This document shows positions 28,220 to 42,177 of a stretch of DNA of 47,899 bases, piece by piece (the stretch's first letter is position 1; each line of letters opens with the position of its first letter). The notes below the pieces were generated by a model, which saw only the letters and a list, made by a program, of their open reading frames with translations, ran no database searches and was not told the origin of the DNA. The stretch is from assembly GCF_000003605.2 (NCBI RefSeq), contig NW_003149491.1:1-47899 (forward strand), read 5' to 3'. Position numbers and translations under genes: made by a program. Source of the stretch: Saccoglossus kowalevskii. Lineage: Eukaryota > Hemichordata > Enteropneusta > Harrimaniidae.

Positions 28220-29883
28220 GATGTGTTCACAAATATGAAACATCACTGTAATGAGTACAAGACAGAAATACCCATAGTTGGTTGATGTGTTCACAAATAT
28301 GAAACATCACTGCAATGAGTACAAGACAGAAATACCCCTAGTTGGTTGATGTGTTCACAAATATGAAACATCACTGCAATGAGTACAAGACAGAAATACC
28401 CCTAGTTGGTTGATGTGTTCACAAATATGAAACATCACTGCAATGAGTACAAGACAGAAATACCCCTAGTTGGTTGATGTGTTCACAAATAAGAAACATC
28501 ACTGCAATGAGTACAAGACAGAAATACCCCTAGTTGGTTGATGTGTTCACAAATATGAAACATCACTGCAATGAGTACAAGACAGAAATACCCCTAGTCG
28601 GTTGATGTGTTCACAAATAAGAAACATCACTGCAATGAGTACAAGACAGAAATACCCCTAGTTGGTTGATGTGTTCACAAATATGAAACATCACTGTAAT
28701 GAGTACAAGACAGAAATACCCCTAGTTGGTTGATGTGTTCACAAATATGAAACATCACTGCAATGAGTACAAGACAGAAATACCCCTAGTTGGTTGATGT
28801 GTTCACATATATGAAACATCACTGCAATGAGTACAAGACAGAAATACCCGTAGTTGGTTGATGTGTTCACAAATATGAAACATCACTGCAATGAGTACAA
28901 GACAGAAATACCCCTAGTTGGTTGATGTGTTCACAAATAAGAAACATCACTGCAATGAGTACAAGACAGAAAAACCCCAAGTTGGTTGATGTGTTCACAA
29001 ATAAGAAACATCACTGCAATGAGTACAAGACAGAAATACCCCTAGTTGGTTGATGTGTTCACAAATATGAAACATCACTGCAATGAGTACAAGACAGAAA
29101 TACCCCTAGTCGGTTGATGTGTTCACATATATGAAACATCACTGCAATGAGTACAAGACAGAAATATCCCTAGTTGGTTGATGTGTTCACAAATATGAAA
29201 CACCACTGCAATGAGTACAAGACAGAAATACCCCTAGTTGGTTGATGTGTTCACAAATATGAAACACCACTGCAATGAGTACAAGACAGAAATATCCCTA
29301 GTTGGTTGATGTGTTCACAAATATGAAACACCACTGCAATGAGTACAAGACAGAAATATCCCTAGTTGGTTGATGTGTTCACAAATATGAAACATCACTG
29401 CAATGAGTACAAGACAGAAATACCCCTAGTTGGTTGATGTGTTCACAAATATGAAACACCACTGCAATGAGTACAAGACAGAAATATCCCTAGTTGGTTG
29501 ATGTGTTCACAAATATGAAACATCACTGCAATGAGTACAAGACAGAAATATCCCTAGTTGGTTGATGTGTTCACAAATATGAAACACCACTGCAATGAGT
29601 ACAAGACAGAAATACCCCTAGTTGGTTGATGTGTTCACATATATGAAACATCACTGCAATGAGTACAAGACAGAAATACCCCTAGTTGGTTGATGTGTTC
29701 ACAAATATGAAACACCACTGCAATGAGTACAAGACAGAAATACCCCTAGTTGGTTGATGTGTTCACAAATATGAAACATCACTGCAATGAGTACAAGACA
29801 GAAATACCCCTAGTTGGTTGATGTGTTCACAAATATGAAACATCACTGCAATGAGTACAAGACAGAAATACCCCTAGTTGGTT

Positions 29884-30395
29884 GATGTGTTCACAAATAT
29901 GAAACACCACTGCAATGAGTACAAGACAGAAATATCCCTAGTTGGTTGATGTGTTCACATATATGAAACATCACTGCAATGAGTACAAGACAGAAATACC
30001 CCTAGTTGGTTGATGTGTTCACAAATATGAAACACCACTGCAATGAGTACAAGACAGAAATACCCCTAGTTGGTTGATGTGTTCACAAATATGAAACACC
30101 ACTGCAATGAGTACAAGACAGAAATATCCCTAGTTGGTGGATGTGTTCACATATATGAAACATCACTGCAATGAGTACAAGACAGAAATACCCCTAGTTG
30201 GTTGATGTGTTCACAAATATGAAACACCACTGCAATGAGTACAAGACAGAAATACCCCTAGTTGGTTGATGTGTTCACAAATATGAAACATCACTGCAAT
30301 GAGTACAAGACAGAAATACCCCTAGTTGGTTGATGTGTTCACAAATATGAAACATCACTGCAATGAGTACAAGACAGAAATACCCCTAGTTGGTT
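29884..30395 (+). repeat. Second site of the 192-bp trimer order
   Basis: Monomer order: cacc/tatccc, cacatatatg, cacc, cacc/tatccc (ending ggtgg), cacatatatg, cacc, two consensus. It parallels 18627-19138, where the trimer array also ends in a cacc monomer and two catc monomers followed by a gaag monomer (19139 there, 30396 here). Likely a copy of the trimer array's right end. Confidence 0.75.
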
Positions 30396-32508
30396 GAAGT
30401 GTTCACAAATATGAAACGACCACTGCAATGAGTACAAGACAGAAATACCCCTAGTTGGTTGATGTGTTCACAAATATGAAACATCACTGCAATGAGTACA
30501 AGATAGAAATACCCCTAGTTGGTTGATGTGTTCACAAATATGAAACATCACTGCAATGAGTACAAGACAGAAATACCCCTAGTCGGTTGATGTGTTCACA
30601 AATATGAAACACCACTGCAATGAGTACAAGACAGAAATACCCCTAGTTGGTTGATGTGTTCACAAATATGAAACATCACTGTAATGAGTACAATACAGAA
30701 ATACCCCTAGTTGGTTGATGTGTTCACAAATATGAAACATCACTGTAATGAGTACAAGACAGAAATACCCCTAGTTGGTTGATGTGTTCACAAATATGAA
30801 ACATCACTGTAATGAGTACAAGACAGAAATACCCCTAGTTGGTTGATGTGTTCACAAATATGAAACATCACTGCAATAAGTACAAGACAGAAATACCCCT
30901 AGTTGGTTGATGTGTTCACAACTATGAAACATCACTGTAATGAGTACAAGACAAAAATACCCCTAGTTGGTTGATGTGTTCACAAATATGAAACATCACT
31001 GTAATGAGTACAAGACAGAAATATCCCTAGTTGGTTGATGTGTTCACAAATATGAAACATCACTGCAATGAGTACAAGACAGAAATACCCCTAGTTGGTT
31101 GATGTGTTCACAAATATGAAACATCACTGCAATGAGTACAAGACAGAAATACCCCTAGTTGGTTGATGTGTTCACAAATATGAAACCCCACTGCAATGAG
31201 TACAAGACAGAAATATCCCTAGTTGGTTGATGTGTTCACAAATATGAAACATCACTGCAATGAGTACAAGACAGAAATACCCCTAGTTGGTTGATGTGTT
31301 CACAAATATGAAACACCACTGCAATGAGTACAAGACAGAAATACCCCTAGTTGGTTGATGTGTTCACAAATATGAAACATCACTGCAATGAGTACAAGAC
31401 AGAAATATCCCTAGTTGGTTGATGTGTTCACAAATATGAAACATGACTGTAATGAGTACAAGACAGAAATACCCCTAGTTGGTTGATGTGTTCACAAATA
31501 TGAAACATCACTGTAATGAGTACAAGACAGAAATACCCTTAGTTGGTTGATGTGTTCACAAATATGAAACATCACTGCAATGAGTACAAGACAGAAATAC
31601 CCCTAGTTGGTTGATGTGTTCACAAATATGAAACATCACTGCAATGAGTACAAGACAGAAATACCCCTAGTTGGTTGATGTGTTCACAAATATGAAACAT
31701 CACTGCAATGAGTACAAGACAGAAATACCCCTAGTTGGTTGATGTGTTCACAAATATGAAACACAACTGCAATGAGTACAAGACAGAAATATCCCTAGTT
31801 GGTTGATGAGTTCACAAATATGAAACACCACTGCAATGAGTACAAGACAGAAATACCCCTAGTTGGTTGATGTGTTCACAAATATGAAACACCACTGCAA
31901 TGAGTACAAGACAGAAATATCCCTAGTTGGTTGATGTGTTCACAAATATGAAACATCACTGCAATGAGTACAAGACAGAAATACCCCTAGTTGGTTGATG
32001 TGTACACAAATATGAAACATCACTGCAATGAGTACAAGACAGAAATACCCCTAGTTGGTTACTGTGTTCACAAATATGAAACACCACTGCAATGAGTACA
32101 AGACAGAAATATCCCTAGTTGGTTGATGTGTTCACAAATATGAAACATCACTGCAATGAGTACAAGACAAAAATACCCCTAGTTGGTTGATGTGTTCACA
32201 AATATGAAACACCACTGCAATGAGTACAAGACAGAAATACCCCTAGTTGGTTGATGTGTTCACAAATATGAAACATCACTGCAATGAGTACAAGACAGAA
32301 ATATCCCTAGTTGGTTGATGTGTTCACAAATATGAAACATCACTGCAATGAGTACAAGACAGAAATATCCCTAGTTGGTTGATGTGTTCACAAATATGAA
32401 ACATCACTGCAATGAGTACAAGACAGAAATACCCCTAGTTGGTTGATGTGTTCACAAATATGAAACATCACTGCAATGAGTACAAGACAGAAATATCCCT
32501 AGTTGGTT

Positions 32509-32638
32509 GATGTGTTCACAAATATGAAACATCACTGCAATGAGTACAAGACAGAAAATACCCCTAGTTGGTTGATGTGTTCACAAATATGAAACATCAC
32601 TGTAAATGAGTACAAGACAGAAATACCCCTAGTTGGTT
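32509..32638 (+). repeat. Two adjacent 65-bp monomers
   Basis: 32509-32573 has gaaaatacc (extra a). 32574-32638 has ctgtaaatgag (extra a). These are successive homopolymer gains in an otherwise regular stretch. Confidence 0.8.
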
Positions 32639-32766
32639 GATGTGTTCACAAATATGAAACATCACTGCAATGTGTACAAGACAGAAATACCCCTAGTTGG
32701 TTGATGTGTTCACAAATATGAAACATCACTGCAATGAGTACAAGACAGAAATACCCCTAGTTGGTT

Positions 32767-33342
32767 GATGTGTTCACAAATATGAAACACAACTGCAATG
32801 AGTACAAGACAGAAATATCCCTAGTTGGTTGATGAGTTCACAAATATGAAACACCACTGCAATGAGTACAAGACAGAAATACCCCTAGTTGGTTGATGTG
32901 TTCACAAATATGAAACACCACTGCAATGAGTACAAGACAGAAATATCCCTAGTTGGTTGATGTGTTCACAAATATGAAACATCACTGCAATGAGTACAAG
33001 ACAGAAATACCCCTAGTTGGTTGATGTGTTCACAAATATGAAACATCACTGTAATGAGTACAAGACAGAAATACCCCTAGTTGGTTGATGTGTTCACAAA
33101 TATGAAACATCACTGCAATGAGTACAAGACAGAAATATCCCTAGTTGGTTGATGTGTTCACAAATATGAAACATCACTGCAATGAGTACAAGACAGAAAT
33201 ACCCCTAGTTGGTTGATGTGTTCACAAATATGAAACACCACTGCAATGAGTACAAGACAGAAATACCCCTAGTTGGTTGAAGTGTTCACAAATATGAAAC
33301 ACCACTGCAATGAGTACAAGACAGAAATACCCCTAGTTGGTT
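32767..33342 (+). repeat. Nine-monomer block with gatgag monomer, copy 2
   Basis: Partner of 4737-5312, about 28 kb away, with the same order of variants and two differences. It begins shortly after two successive 65-bp monomers (32509 and 32574). Confidence 0.85.
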
Positions 33343-34814
33343 GATGTGTTCACAAATATGAAACATCACTGCAATGAGTACAAGACAGAAATATCCCTAG
33401 TTGGTTGATGTGTTCACAAATATGAAACATCACTGTAATGAGTACAAGACAGAAATACCCCTAGTTGGTTGATGTGTTCACAAATATGAAACATCACTGT
33501 AATGAGTACAAGACAGAAATACCCCTAGTTGGTTGATGTGTTCACAAATATGAAACATCACTGCAATGAGTACAAGACAGAAATACCCCTAGTTGGTTGA
33601 TGTGTTCACAAATATGAAACATCACTGCAATGAGTACAAGACAGAAATACCCCTAGTTGGTTGATGTGTTCACAAATATGAAACATCACTGCAATGAGTA
33701 CTAGACAGAAATACCCCTAGTTGGTTGATGTGTTCACAAATATGAAACATCACTGCAATGAGTACAAGACAGAAATACCCCTAGTTGGTTGATGTGTTCA
33801 CAAATATGAAACATCACTGCAATGAGTACAAGACAGAAATACCCCTAGTTGGTTGATGTGTTCACAAATAAGAAACATCACTGCAATGAGTACAAGACAG
33901 AAATACCCCTAGTTGGTTGATGTGTTCACAAATATGAAACATCACTGCAATGAGTACAAGACAGAAATATCCCTAGTTGGTTGATGTGTTCACAAATATG
34001 AAACATCACTGCAATGAGTACAAGACAGAAATATCCCTAGTTGGTTGATGTGTTCACAAATATGAAACATCACTGCAATGAGTACAAGACAGAAATACCC
34101 CTAGTTGGTTGATGTGTTCACAAATATGAAACATCACTGCAATGAGTACAAGACAGAAATACCCCTAGTTGGTTGATGTGTTCACAAATATAAAACATCA
34201 CTGCAATGAGTACAAGACAGAAATACCCCTAGTTGGTTGATGTGTTCACAAATATGAAACATCACTGCAATGAGTACAAGACAGAAATACCCCTAGTTGG
34301 TTGATGTGTTCACAAATATGAAACATCACTGTAATGAGTACAAGACAGAAATACCCCTAGTTGGTTGATGTGTTCACAAATATGAAACATCACTGCAATG
34401 AGTACAAGACAGAAATACCCCTAGTTGGTTGATGTGTTCACCAATATGAAACATCACTGCAATGAGTACAAGACAGAAATACCCCTAGTTGGTTGATGTG
34501 TTCACAAATATGAAACACCACTGCAATGAGTACAAGACAGAAATACCCCTAGTTGGTTGATGTGTTCACATATATGAAACATCACTGCAATGAGTACAAG
34601 ACAGAAATATCCCTAGTTGGTTGATGTGTTCACAAATATGAAACATCACTGCAATGAGTACAAGACAGAAATACCCCTAGTTGGTTGATGTGTTCACATA
34701 TATGAAACATCACTGCAATGAGTACAAGACAGAAATATCCCTAGTTGGTTGATGTGTTCACAAATATGAAACATCACTGCAATGAGTACAAGACAGAAAT
34801 ACCCCTAGTTGGTT

Positions 34815-35134
34815 GATGTGTTCACAAATATGAAACATCACTGCAATGAGTACAAGACAGAAAAACCCCAAGTTGGTTGATGTGTTCACAAATATGAAAC
34901 ATCACTGCAATGAGTACAAGACAGAAATACCCCTAGTTGGTTGATGTGTTCACAAATATGATACATCACTGCAATGAGTACAAGACAGAAATACCCCTAG
35001 TCGGTTGATGTGTTCACAAATAAGAAACATCACTGCAATGAGTACAAGACAGAAATACCCCTAGTTGGTTGATGTGTTCACAAATAAGAAACATCACTGC
35101 AATGAGTACAAGACAGAAATATCCCTATTTGGTT
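34815..35134 (+). repeat. Five-monomer aaaaacccc block, copy 2
   Basis: Partner of 9537-9856, about 25 kb away. Its last monomer (35071) is also the first monomer of another duplicated block, 35071-35518, so two copied tracts meet or overlap here. Confidence 0.85.
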
Positions 35135-35518
35135 GATGTGTTCACAAATATGAAACATCACTGTAATGAGTACAAGACTGAAATATCCCTAGTTGGTTGA
35201 TGTGTTCACAAATAAGAAACATCACTGCAATGAGTACAAGACAGAAATACCCCTAGTTGGTTGATGTGTTCACAAATATGAAACATCACTGCAATGAGTA
35301 CAAGACAGAAATACCCCTAGTTGGTTGATGTGTTCACAAATATGAAACATCACTGCAATGAGTACAAGACAGAAATACCCCTAGTTGGTTGATGTGTTCA
35401 CAAATATGAAACATCACTGCAATGAGTACAAGACAGAAATACCCCTAGTTGGTTGATGTGTTCACATATATGAAACATCACTGCAATGAGTACAAGACAG
35501 AAATATCCCTAGTTGGTT
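35071..35518 (+). repeat. Seven-monomer tattt/gactg block, copy 1
   Basis: Order: aataag/tatccctattt, ctgtaat/gactg/tatccc, aataag, three consensus, cacatatatg/tatccc. It is found again at 40448-40896 with one substitution (atagccc) and one inserted g. Confidence 0.88.
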
Positions 35519-35838
35519 GATGTGTTCACAAATATGAAACATCACTGCAATGAGTACAAGCCAGAAATACCCCTAGTTGGTTGATGTGTTCACAAATAAG
35601 AAACATCACTGCAATGAGTACAAGACAGCAATACCCCTAGTTGGTTGATGTGTTCACAAATATGAAACATCACTGCAATGAGTACAAGACAGAAATATCC
35701 CTAGTTGGTTGATGTGTTCACAAATATGAAACATCACTGCAATGAGTACAAGCCAGAAATACCCCTAGTTGGTTGATGTGTTCACAAATAAGAAACATCA
35801 CTGCAATGAGTACAAGACAGAAATACCCCTAGTTGGTT

Positions 35839-35967
35839 GATGTGTTCACAAATAAGAAACATCACTGCAATGAGTACAAGACAGAAATACCCCTAGTTGG
35901 TTTGAAGTGTTCACAAATATGAAACATCACTGCAATGAGTACAGACAGAAATACCCCTAGTTTGGTT
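35839..35967 (+). repeat. Monomers with T-run and A-run indels
   Basis: 35839-35903 is 65 bp, ending ggttt. 35904-35967 is 64 bp only because a lost a (acagacag) is balanced by an extra t (agtttgg). Other single 63 or 65-bp monomers are at 30396 (inserted g, acgacc), 37888, 38657 (lost c, ctgaatg), 40704, 40897 and 44482. Confidence 0.8.
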
Positions 35968-36415
35968 GATGTGTTCACAAATATGAAACATCACTGCAAT
36001 GAGTACAAGCCAGAAATACCCCTAGTTGGTTGATGTGTTCACAAATATGAAACATCACTGCAATGAGTACAAGACAGAAATATCCCTAGTTGGCAGATGT
36101 GTTCACATATATGAAACATCATTGCAATGAGTACAAGACAGAAATACCCGTAGTTGGTTGATGTGTTCACAAATATGAAACATCACTGCAATGAGTACAA
36201 GACAGAAATACCCCTAGTTGGTTGATGTGTTCACAAATATGAAACATCACTGCAATGAGTACAAGACAGAAATATCCCTAGTTGGTTGATGTGTTCACAA
36301 ATATGAAACATCACTGCAAGGAGTACAAGACAGAAATATCCCTAGTTGGTTGATGTGTTCACAAATATGAAACATCACTGCAATGAGTACAAGACAGAAA
36401 TACCCCTAGTTGGTT

Positions 36416-36927
36416 GATGTGTTCACAAATATGAAACATCACTGCAATGAGTACAAGACAGAAATACCCCTAGTTGGTTGATGTGTTCACAAATATGAAA
36501 CATCACTGCAATGAGTACAAGACAGAAATACCCCTAGTTGGTTGATGTGTTCACAAATATGAAACATCACAGTAATGAGTACAAGCCAGAAATACCTCTA
36601 GTTGGTTGATGTGTTCATAAATATGAAACATCACTGCAATGAGTACAAGACAGAAATATCCGTAGTTGGTTGATGTGTTCACAAATATGAAACATCACTG
36701 CAATGAGTACAAGACAGAAATACCCCTAGTTGGTTGATGTGTTCACAAATATGAAACATCACTGCAATGAGTACAAGACAGAAATACCCCTAGTTGGTTG
36801 ATGTGTTCACAAATATGAAACACCACTGCAATGAGTACAAGACAGAAATACCCCTAGTTGGTTGATGTGTTCACAAATATGAAACATCACTGCAATGAGT
36901 ACAAGACAGAAATACCCCTAGTTGGTT
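36416..36927 (+). repeat. Eight-monomer cctctag block, copy 1
   Basis: Eight monomers, the third with cacagtaat, agccag and cctctag, the fourth with ttcataaat and tatccgtag, the seventh with cacc. Identical by eye to 40962-41473. Confidence 0.9.
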
Positions 36928-39295
36928 GATGTGTTCACAAATATGAAACATCACTGCAATGAGTACAAGCCAGAAATACCCCTAGTTGGTTGATGTGTTC
37001 ACAAATAAGAAACATCACTGCAATGAGTACAAGACAGAAATATCCCTAGTTGGTTGATGTGTTCACAAATATGAAACATCACTGCAATGAGTACAAGCCA
37101 GAAATACCCCTAGTTGGTTGATGTGTTCACAAATAAGAAACATCACTGCAATGAGTACAAGACAGAAATATCCCTAGTTGGTTGAAGTGTTCACAAATAT
37201 GAAACATCACTGCAATGAGTACAAGACAGAAATACCCCTAGTTGGTTGATGTGTTCACAAATATGAAACATCACTGCAATGAGTACAAGACAGAAATACC
37301 CCTAGTTGGATGATGTGTTCACAAATATGAAACATCACTGCAATGAGTACAAGCCAGAAATACCCCTAGTTGGTTGATGTGTTCACAAATATGAAACATC
37401 ACTGCAATGAGTACAAGACAGAAATACCCCTAGTTGGTTGATGTGTTCACAAATATGAAACATCACTGCAAGGAGTACAAGACAGAAATATCCCTAGTTG
37501 GTTGATGTGTTCACAAATATGAAACATCACTGCAATGAGTACAAGACAGAAATACCCCTAGTTGGTTGATGTGTTCACAAATATGAAACATCACTGCAAT
37601 GAGTACAAGACAGAAATATCCCTAGTTGGTTGATGTGTTCACAAATATGAAACATCACTGCAATGAGTACAAGACAGAAATACCCCTAGTTGGTTGATGT
37701 GTTCACAAATATGAAACATCACTGCAATGAGTACAAGACAGAAATATCCCTAGTTGGTTGATGTGTTCACAAATATGAAACATCACTGCAATGACTACAA
37801 GACAGAAATACCCCTAGTTGGTTGATGTGTTCACAAATATGAAACATCACTGCAATGAGTACAAGACAGAAATACCCCTAGTTGGTTGATGTGTTCACAA
37901 ATATGAAACATCACTGCAATGAGTACAAGACAGAAATACCCCTAGTTGGGTTGATGTGTTCACAAATATGAAACATCACTGCAATGAGTACAAGACAGAA
38001 ATACCCCTAGTTGGTTGAAGTGTTCACAAATAAGAAACATCACTGCAATGAGTACAAGACAGAAATACCCCTAGTTGGTTGATGTGTTCACAAATAAGAA
38101 ACATCACTGCAATGAGTACAAGACAGAAATACCCCTAGTTGGTTGAAGTGTTCACAAATATGAAACACCACTGCAATGAGTACAAGACAGAAATACCCCT
38201 AGTTGGTTGATGTGTTCACAAATAAGAAACATCACTGCAATGAGTACAAGACAGAAATACCCTTAGTTGGTTGATGTGTTCACAAATATGAAACATCACT
38301 GCAATGAGTACAAGACAGAAATACCCCTAGTTGGTTGATGTGTTCACAAATATGAAACATCACTGCAATGTGTACAAGACAGAAATACCCCTAGTTGGTT
38401 GATGTGTTCACAAATATGAAACATCACTGCAATGAGTACAAGACAGAAATATCCCTAGTTGGTTGATGTGTTCACAAATATGAAACATCACTGCAATGAG
38501 TACAAGCCAGAAATACCCTTAGTTGGTTGATGTGTTCACAAATATGAAACATCACTGCAATGAGTACAAGACAGAAATACCCTTAGTTGGTTACTGTGTT
38601 CACAAATATGAAACATCACTGCAAGGAGTACAAGACAGAAATACCCTTAGTTGGTTGATGTGTTCACAAATATGAAACATCACTGAATGAGTACAAGACA
38701 GAAATACCCCTAGTTGGTTGATGTGTTCACAAATATGAAACATCACTGCAATGAGTACAAGACAGAAATACCCCTAGTTGGTTACTGTGTTCACAAATAT
38801 GAAACATCACTGCAATGAGTACAAGACAGAAATACCCCTAGTTGGTTGATGTGTTCACAAATATGAAACATCACTGCAATGAGTACAAGACAGAAATACC
38901 CCTAGTTGGTTGATGTGTTCACAAATATGAAACATCACTGCAATGAGTACAAGACAGAAATACCCCTAGTTGGTTGATATGTTCACAAATATGAAACATC
39001 ACTGTAATGAGTACAAGACAGAAATACCCCTAGTTGGTTGATGTGTTCACAAATACGAAACATCACTGCAATGAGTACAAGACAGAAATATCCCTAGTTG
39101 GTTGATGTGTTCACAAATATGAAACATCACTGCAATGAGTACAAGACAGAAATACCCCTAGTTGGTTGATGTGTTCACAAATATGAAACATCACTGCAAT
39201 GAGTACAAGACAGAAATACCCCTAGTTGGTTGATGTGTTCACAAATATGAAACATCACAGCAATGAGTACAAGACAGAAATACCCCTAGTTGGTT

Positions 39296-40383
39296 GATGT
39301 GTTCACAAATATAAAACATCACTGCAATGAGTACAAGACAGAAATACCCCTAGTTGGTTGATGTGTTCACAAATATGAAACATCACTGCAATGAGTACAA
39401 GACAGAAATACCCCTAGTTGGTTGATGTGTTCACAAATATGAAACATCACTGCAATGAGTACAAGACAGAAATACCCCTAGTTGGTTGATGTGTTCACAA
39501 ATATGAAACATCACTGCAATGAGTACAAGACAGAAATACCCCTAGTTGGTTGATGTGTTCACAAATATGAAACATCACTGCAATGAGTACAAGACAGAAA
39601 TACCTGTAGTTGGTTGATGTGTTCACAAATATGAAACATCACTGCAATGAGTACAAGACAGAAATATCCCTAGTTGGTTGATGTGTTCACAAATATGAAA
39701 CATCACTGTAATGAGTACAAGACAGAAATACCCCTAGCTGGTTACTGTGTTCACAAATATGAAACATCACTGCAATGAGTACAAGACAGAAATACCCCTA
39801 GTTGGTTGATGTGTTCACAAATATGAAACACCACTGCAATGAGTACAAGACAGAAATACCCCTAGTTGGTTGATGTGTTCACAAATATGAAACATCACTG
39901 CAATGAGTACAAGACAGAAATACCCCTAGTTGGTTGATGTGTTCACAAATATGAAACATCACTGCAATGAGTACAAGACAGAAATACCCGTAGTTGGTTG
40001 ATGTGTTCACAAATATAAAACATCACTGCAATGAGTACAAGACAGAAATACCCCTAGTTGGTTGATGTGTTCACAAATATGAAACATCACTGTAATGAGT
40101 ACAAGACAGAAATACCCCTAGTTGGTTGATGTGTTCACAAATATGAAACATCACTGTAATGAGTACAAGACAGAAATACCCCTAGTTGGTTGATGTGTTC
40201 ACAAATATGAAACATCACTGTAATGAGTACAAGACAGAAATACCCCTAGTTGGTTGATGTGTTCACAAATATGAAACATCACTGCAATAAGTACAAGACA
40301 GAAATACCCCTAGTTGGTTGATGTGTTCACAAATATGAAACATCACTGTAATGAGTACAAGACAGAAATACCCCTAGTTGGTT
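39296..40383 (+). repeat. Seventeen-monomer block, copy 2 (partner at 24381)
   Basis: Partner of 24381-25468, about 15 kb away, with five differences over 1088 bp. The upstream gatatg monomer is at 38976. Between it and this block the two regions differ by one monomer, which suggests gain or loss of a whole unit. Confidence 0.88.
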
Positions 40384-40447
40384 GATGTGTTCACAAATAT
40401 GAAACATCACTGTAATGAGTACAAGACAGAAATACCCCTAGTTGGTT

Positions 40448-40896
40448 GATGTGTTCACAAATAAGAAACATCACTGCAATGAGTACAAGACAGAAATATC
40501 CCTATTTGGTTGATGTGTTCACAAATATGAAACATCACTGTAATGAGTACAAGACTGAAATATCCCTAGTTGGTTGATGTGTTCACAAATAAGAAACATC
40601 ACTGCAATGAGTACAAGACAGAAATAGCCCTAGTTGGTTGATGTGTTCACAAATATGAAACATCACTGCAATGAGTACAAGACAGAAATACCCCTAGTTG
40701 GTTGATGTGTTCACAAATATGAAACATCACTGCAATGAGTACAAGACAGAAATACCCCTAGTTGGGTTGATGTGTTCACAAATATGAAACATCACTGCAA
40801 TGAGTACAAGACAGAAATACCCCTAGTTGGTTGATGTGTTCACATATATGAAACATCACTGCAATGAGTACAAGACAGAAATATCCCTAGTTGGTT
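40448..40896 (+). repeat. Seven-monomer tattt/gactg block, copy 2
   Basis: Partner of 35071-35518. Its fifth monomer (40704) is 65 bp because of an extra g in the ttgg motif, which the partner lacks. Confidence 0.88.
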
Positions 40897-40961
40897 GATG
40901 TGTTCACAAAATATGAAACATCACTGCAATGAGTACAAGACAGAAATACCCCTAGTTGGAT

Positions 40962-41473
40962 GATGTGTTCACAAATATGAAACATCACTGCAATGAGTAC
41001 AAGACAGAAATACCCCTAGTTGGTTGATGTGTTCACAAATATGAAACATCACTGCAATGAGTACAAGACAGAAATACCCCTAGTTGGTTGATGTGTTCAC
41101 AAATATGAAACATCACAGTAATGAGTACAAGCCAGAAATACCTCTAGTTGGTTGATGTGTTCATAAATATGAAACATCACTGCAATGAGTACAAGACAGA
41201 AATATCCGTAGTTGGTTGATGTGTTCACAAATATGAAACATCACTGCAATGAGTACAAGACAGAAATACCCCTAGTTGGTTGATGTGTTCACAAATATGA
41301 AACATCACTGCAATGAGTACAAGACAGAAATACCCCTAGTTGGTTGATGTGTTCACAAATATGAAACACCACTGCAATGAGTACAAGACAGAAATACCCC
41401 TAGTTGGTTGATGTGTTCACAAATATGAAACATCACTGCAATGAGTACAAGACAGAAATACCCCTAGTTGGTT
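40962..41473 (+). repeat. Eight-monomer cctctag block, copy 2
   Basis: Identical by eye to 36416-36927, about 4.5 kb away. It abuts the eleven-monomer block at 41474, whose later members contain related cctctag and ttcataaat monomers. Confidence 0.9.
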
Positions 41474-42177
41474 GATGTGTTCACAAATATGAAACATCAC
41501 TGCAATGAGTACAAGACAGAAATATCCCAAGTTGGTTGATGTGTTCACAAATATGAAACATCACTGCAGTGAGTACAAGACAGAAATACCCCTAGTTGGT
41601 TGATGTGTTCACAAATATGAAACACCACTGTAATGAGTACAAGCCAGAAATACCCCTAGTTGGTTGATGTGTTCACAAATATGAAACATCACTGCAATGA
41701 GTACAAGACAGAAATACCCCTAGTTGGATGATGTGTTCACAAATATGAAACATCACTGCAATGAGTACAAGCCAGAAATACCCCTAGTTGGTTGATGTGT
41801 TCACAAATATGAAACATCACTGCAATCAGTACAAGACAGAACTATCCCTAGTTGGTTGATGTGTTCACAAATATGAAACATCACTGCAATGAGTACAAGA
41901 CAGAAATACCCCTAGTTGGATGATGTGTTCACAAATATGAAACATCACTGCAATGAGTACAAGACAGAAATACCCCTAGTTGGTTGATGTGTTCACAAAT
42001 ATGAAACATCACTGCAATGAGTACAAGACAGAAATACCCCTAGTTGGTTGATGTGTTCACAAATATGAAACATCACAGTAATGAGTACAAGCCAGAAATA
42101 CCTCTAGTTGGTTGATGTGTTCATAAATATGAAACATCACTGCAATGAGTACAAGACAGAAATATCCCTAGTTGGTT
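41474..42177 (+). repeat. Eleven-monomer tatcccaag block, copy 2
   Basis: Eleven monomers including tatcccaag, agccag, caatcag with gaactatccc, two ending ggat, cacagtaat/cctctag, and ttcataaat. The series recurs at 45123-45826 with two differences, 57 monomers away. Its first five monomers match 8833-9152. Confidence 0.9.

Noticed and set aside
28100..28294. 64-codon minus-strand open frame starting with GTG
   Set aside because: It lies wholly within three satellite monomers. It opens only because a lost c near 28211 and cccatag near 28273 remove the TAG stops present in other monomers. It repeats the monomer translation and has no start-site or composition evidence of coding.
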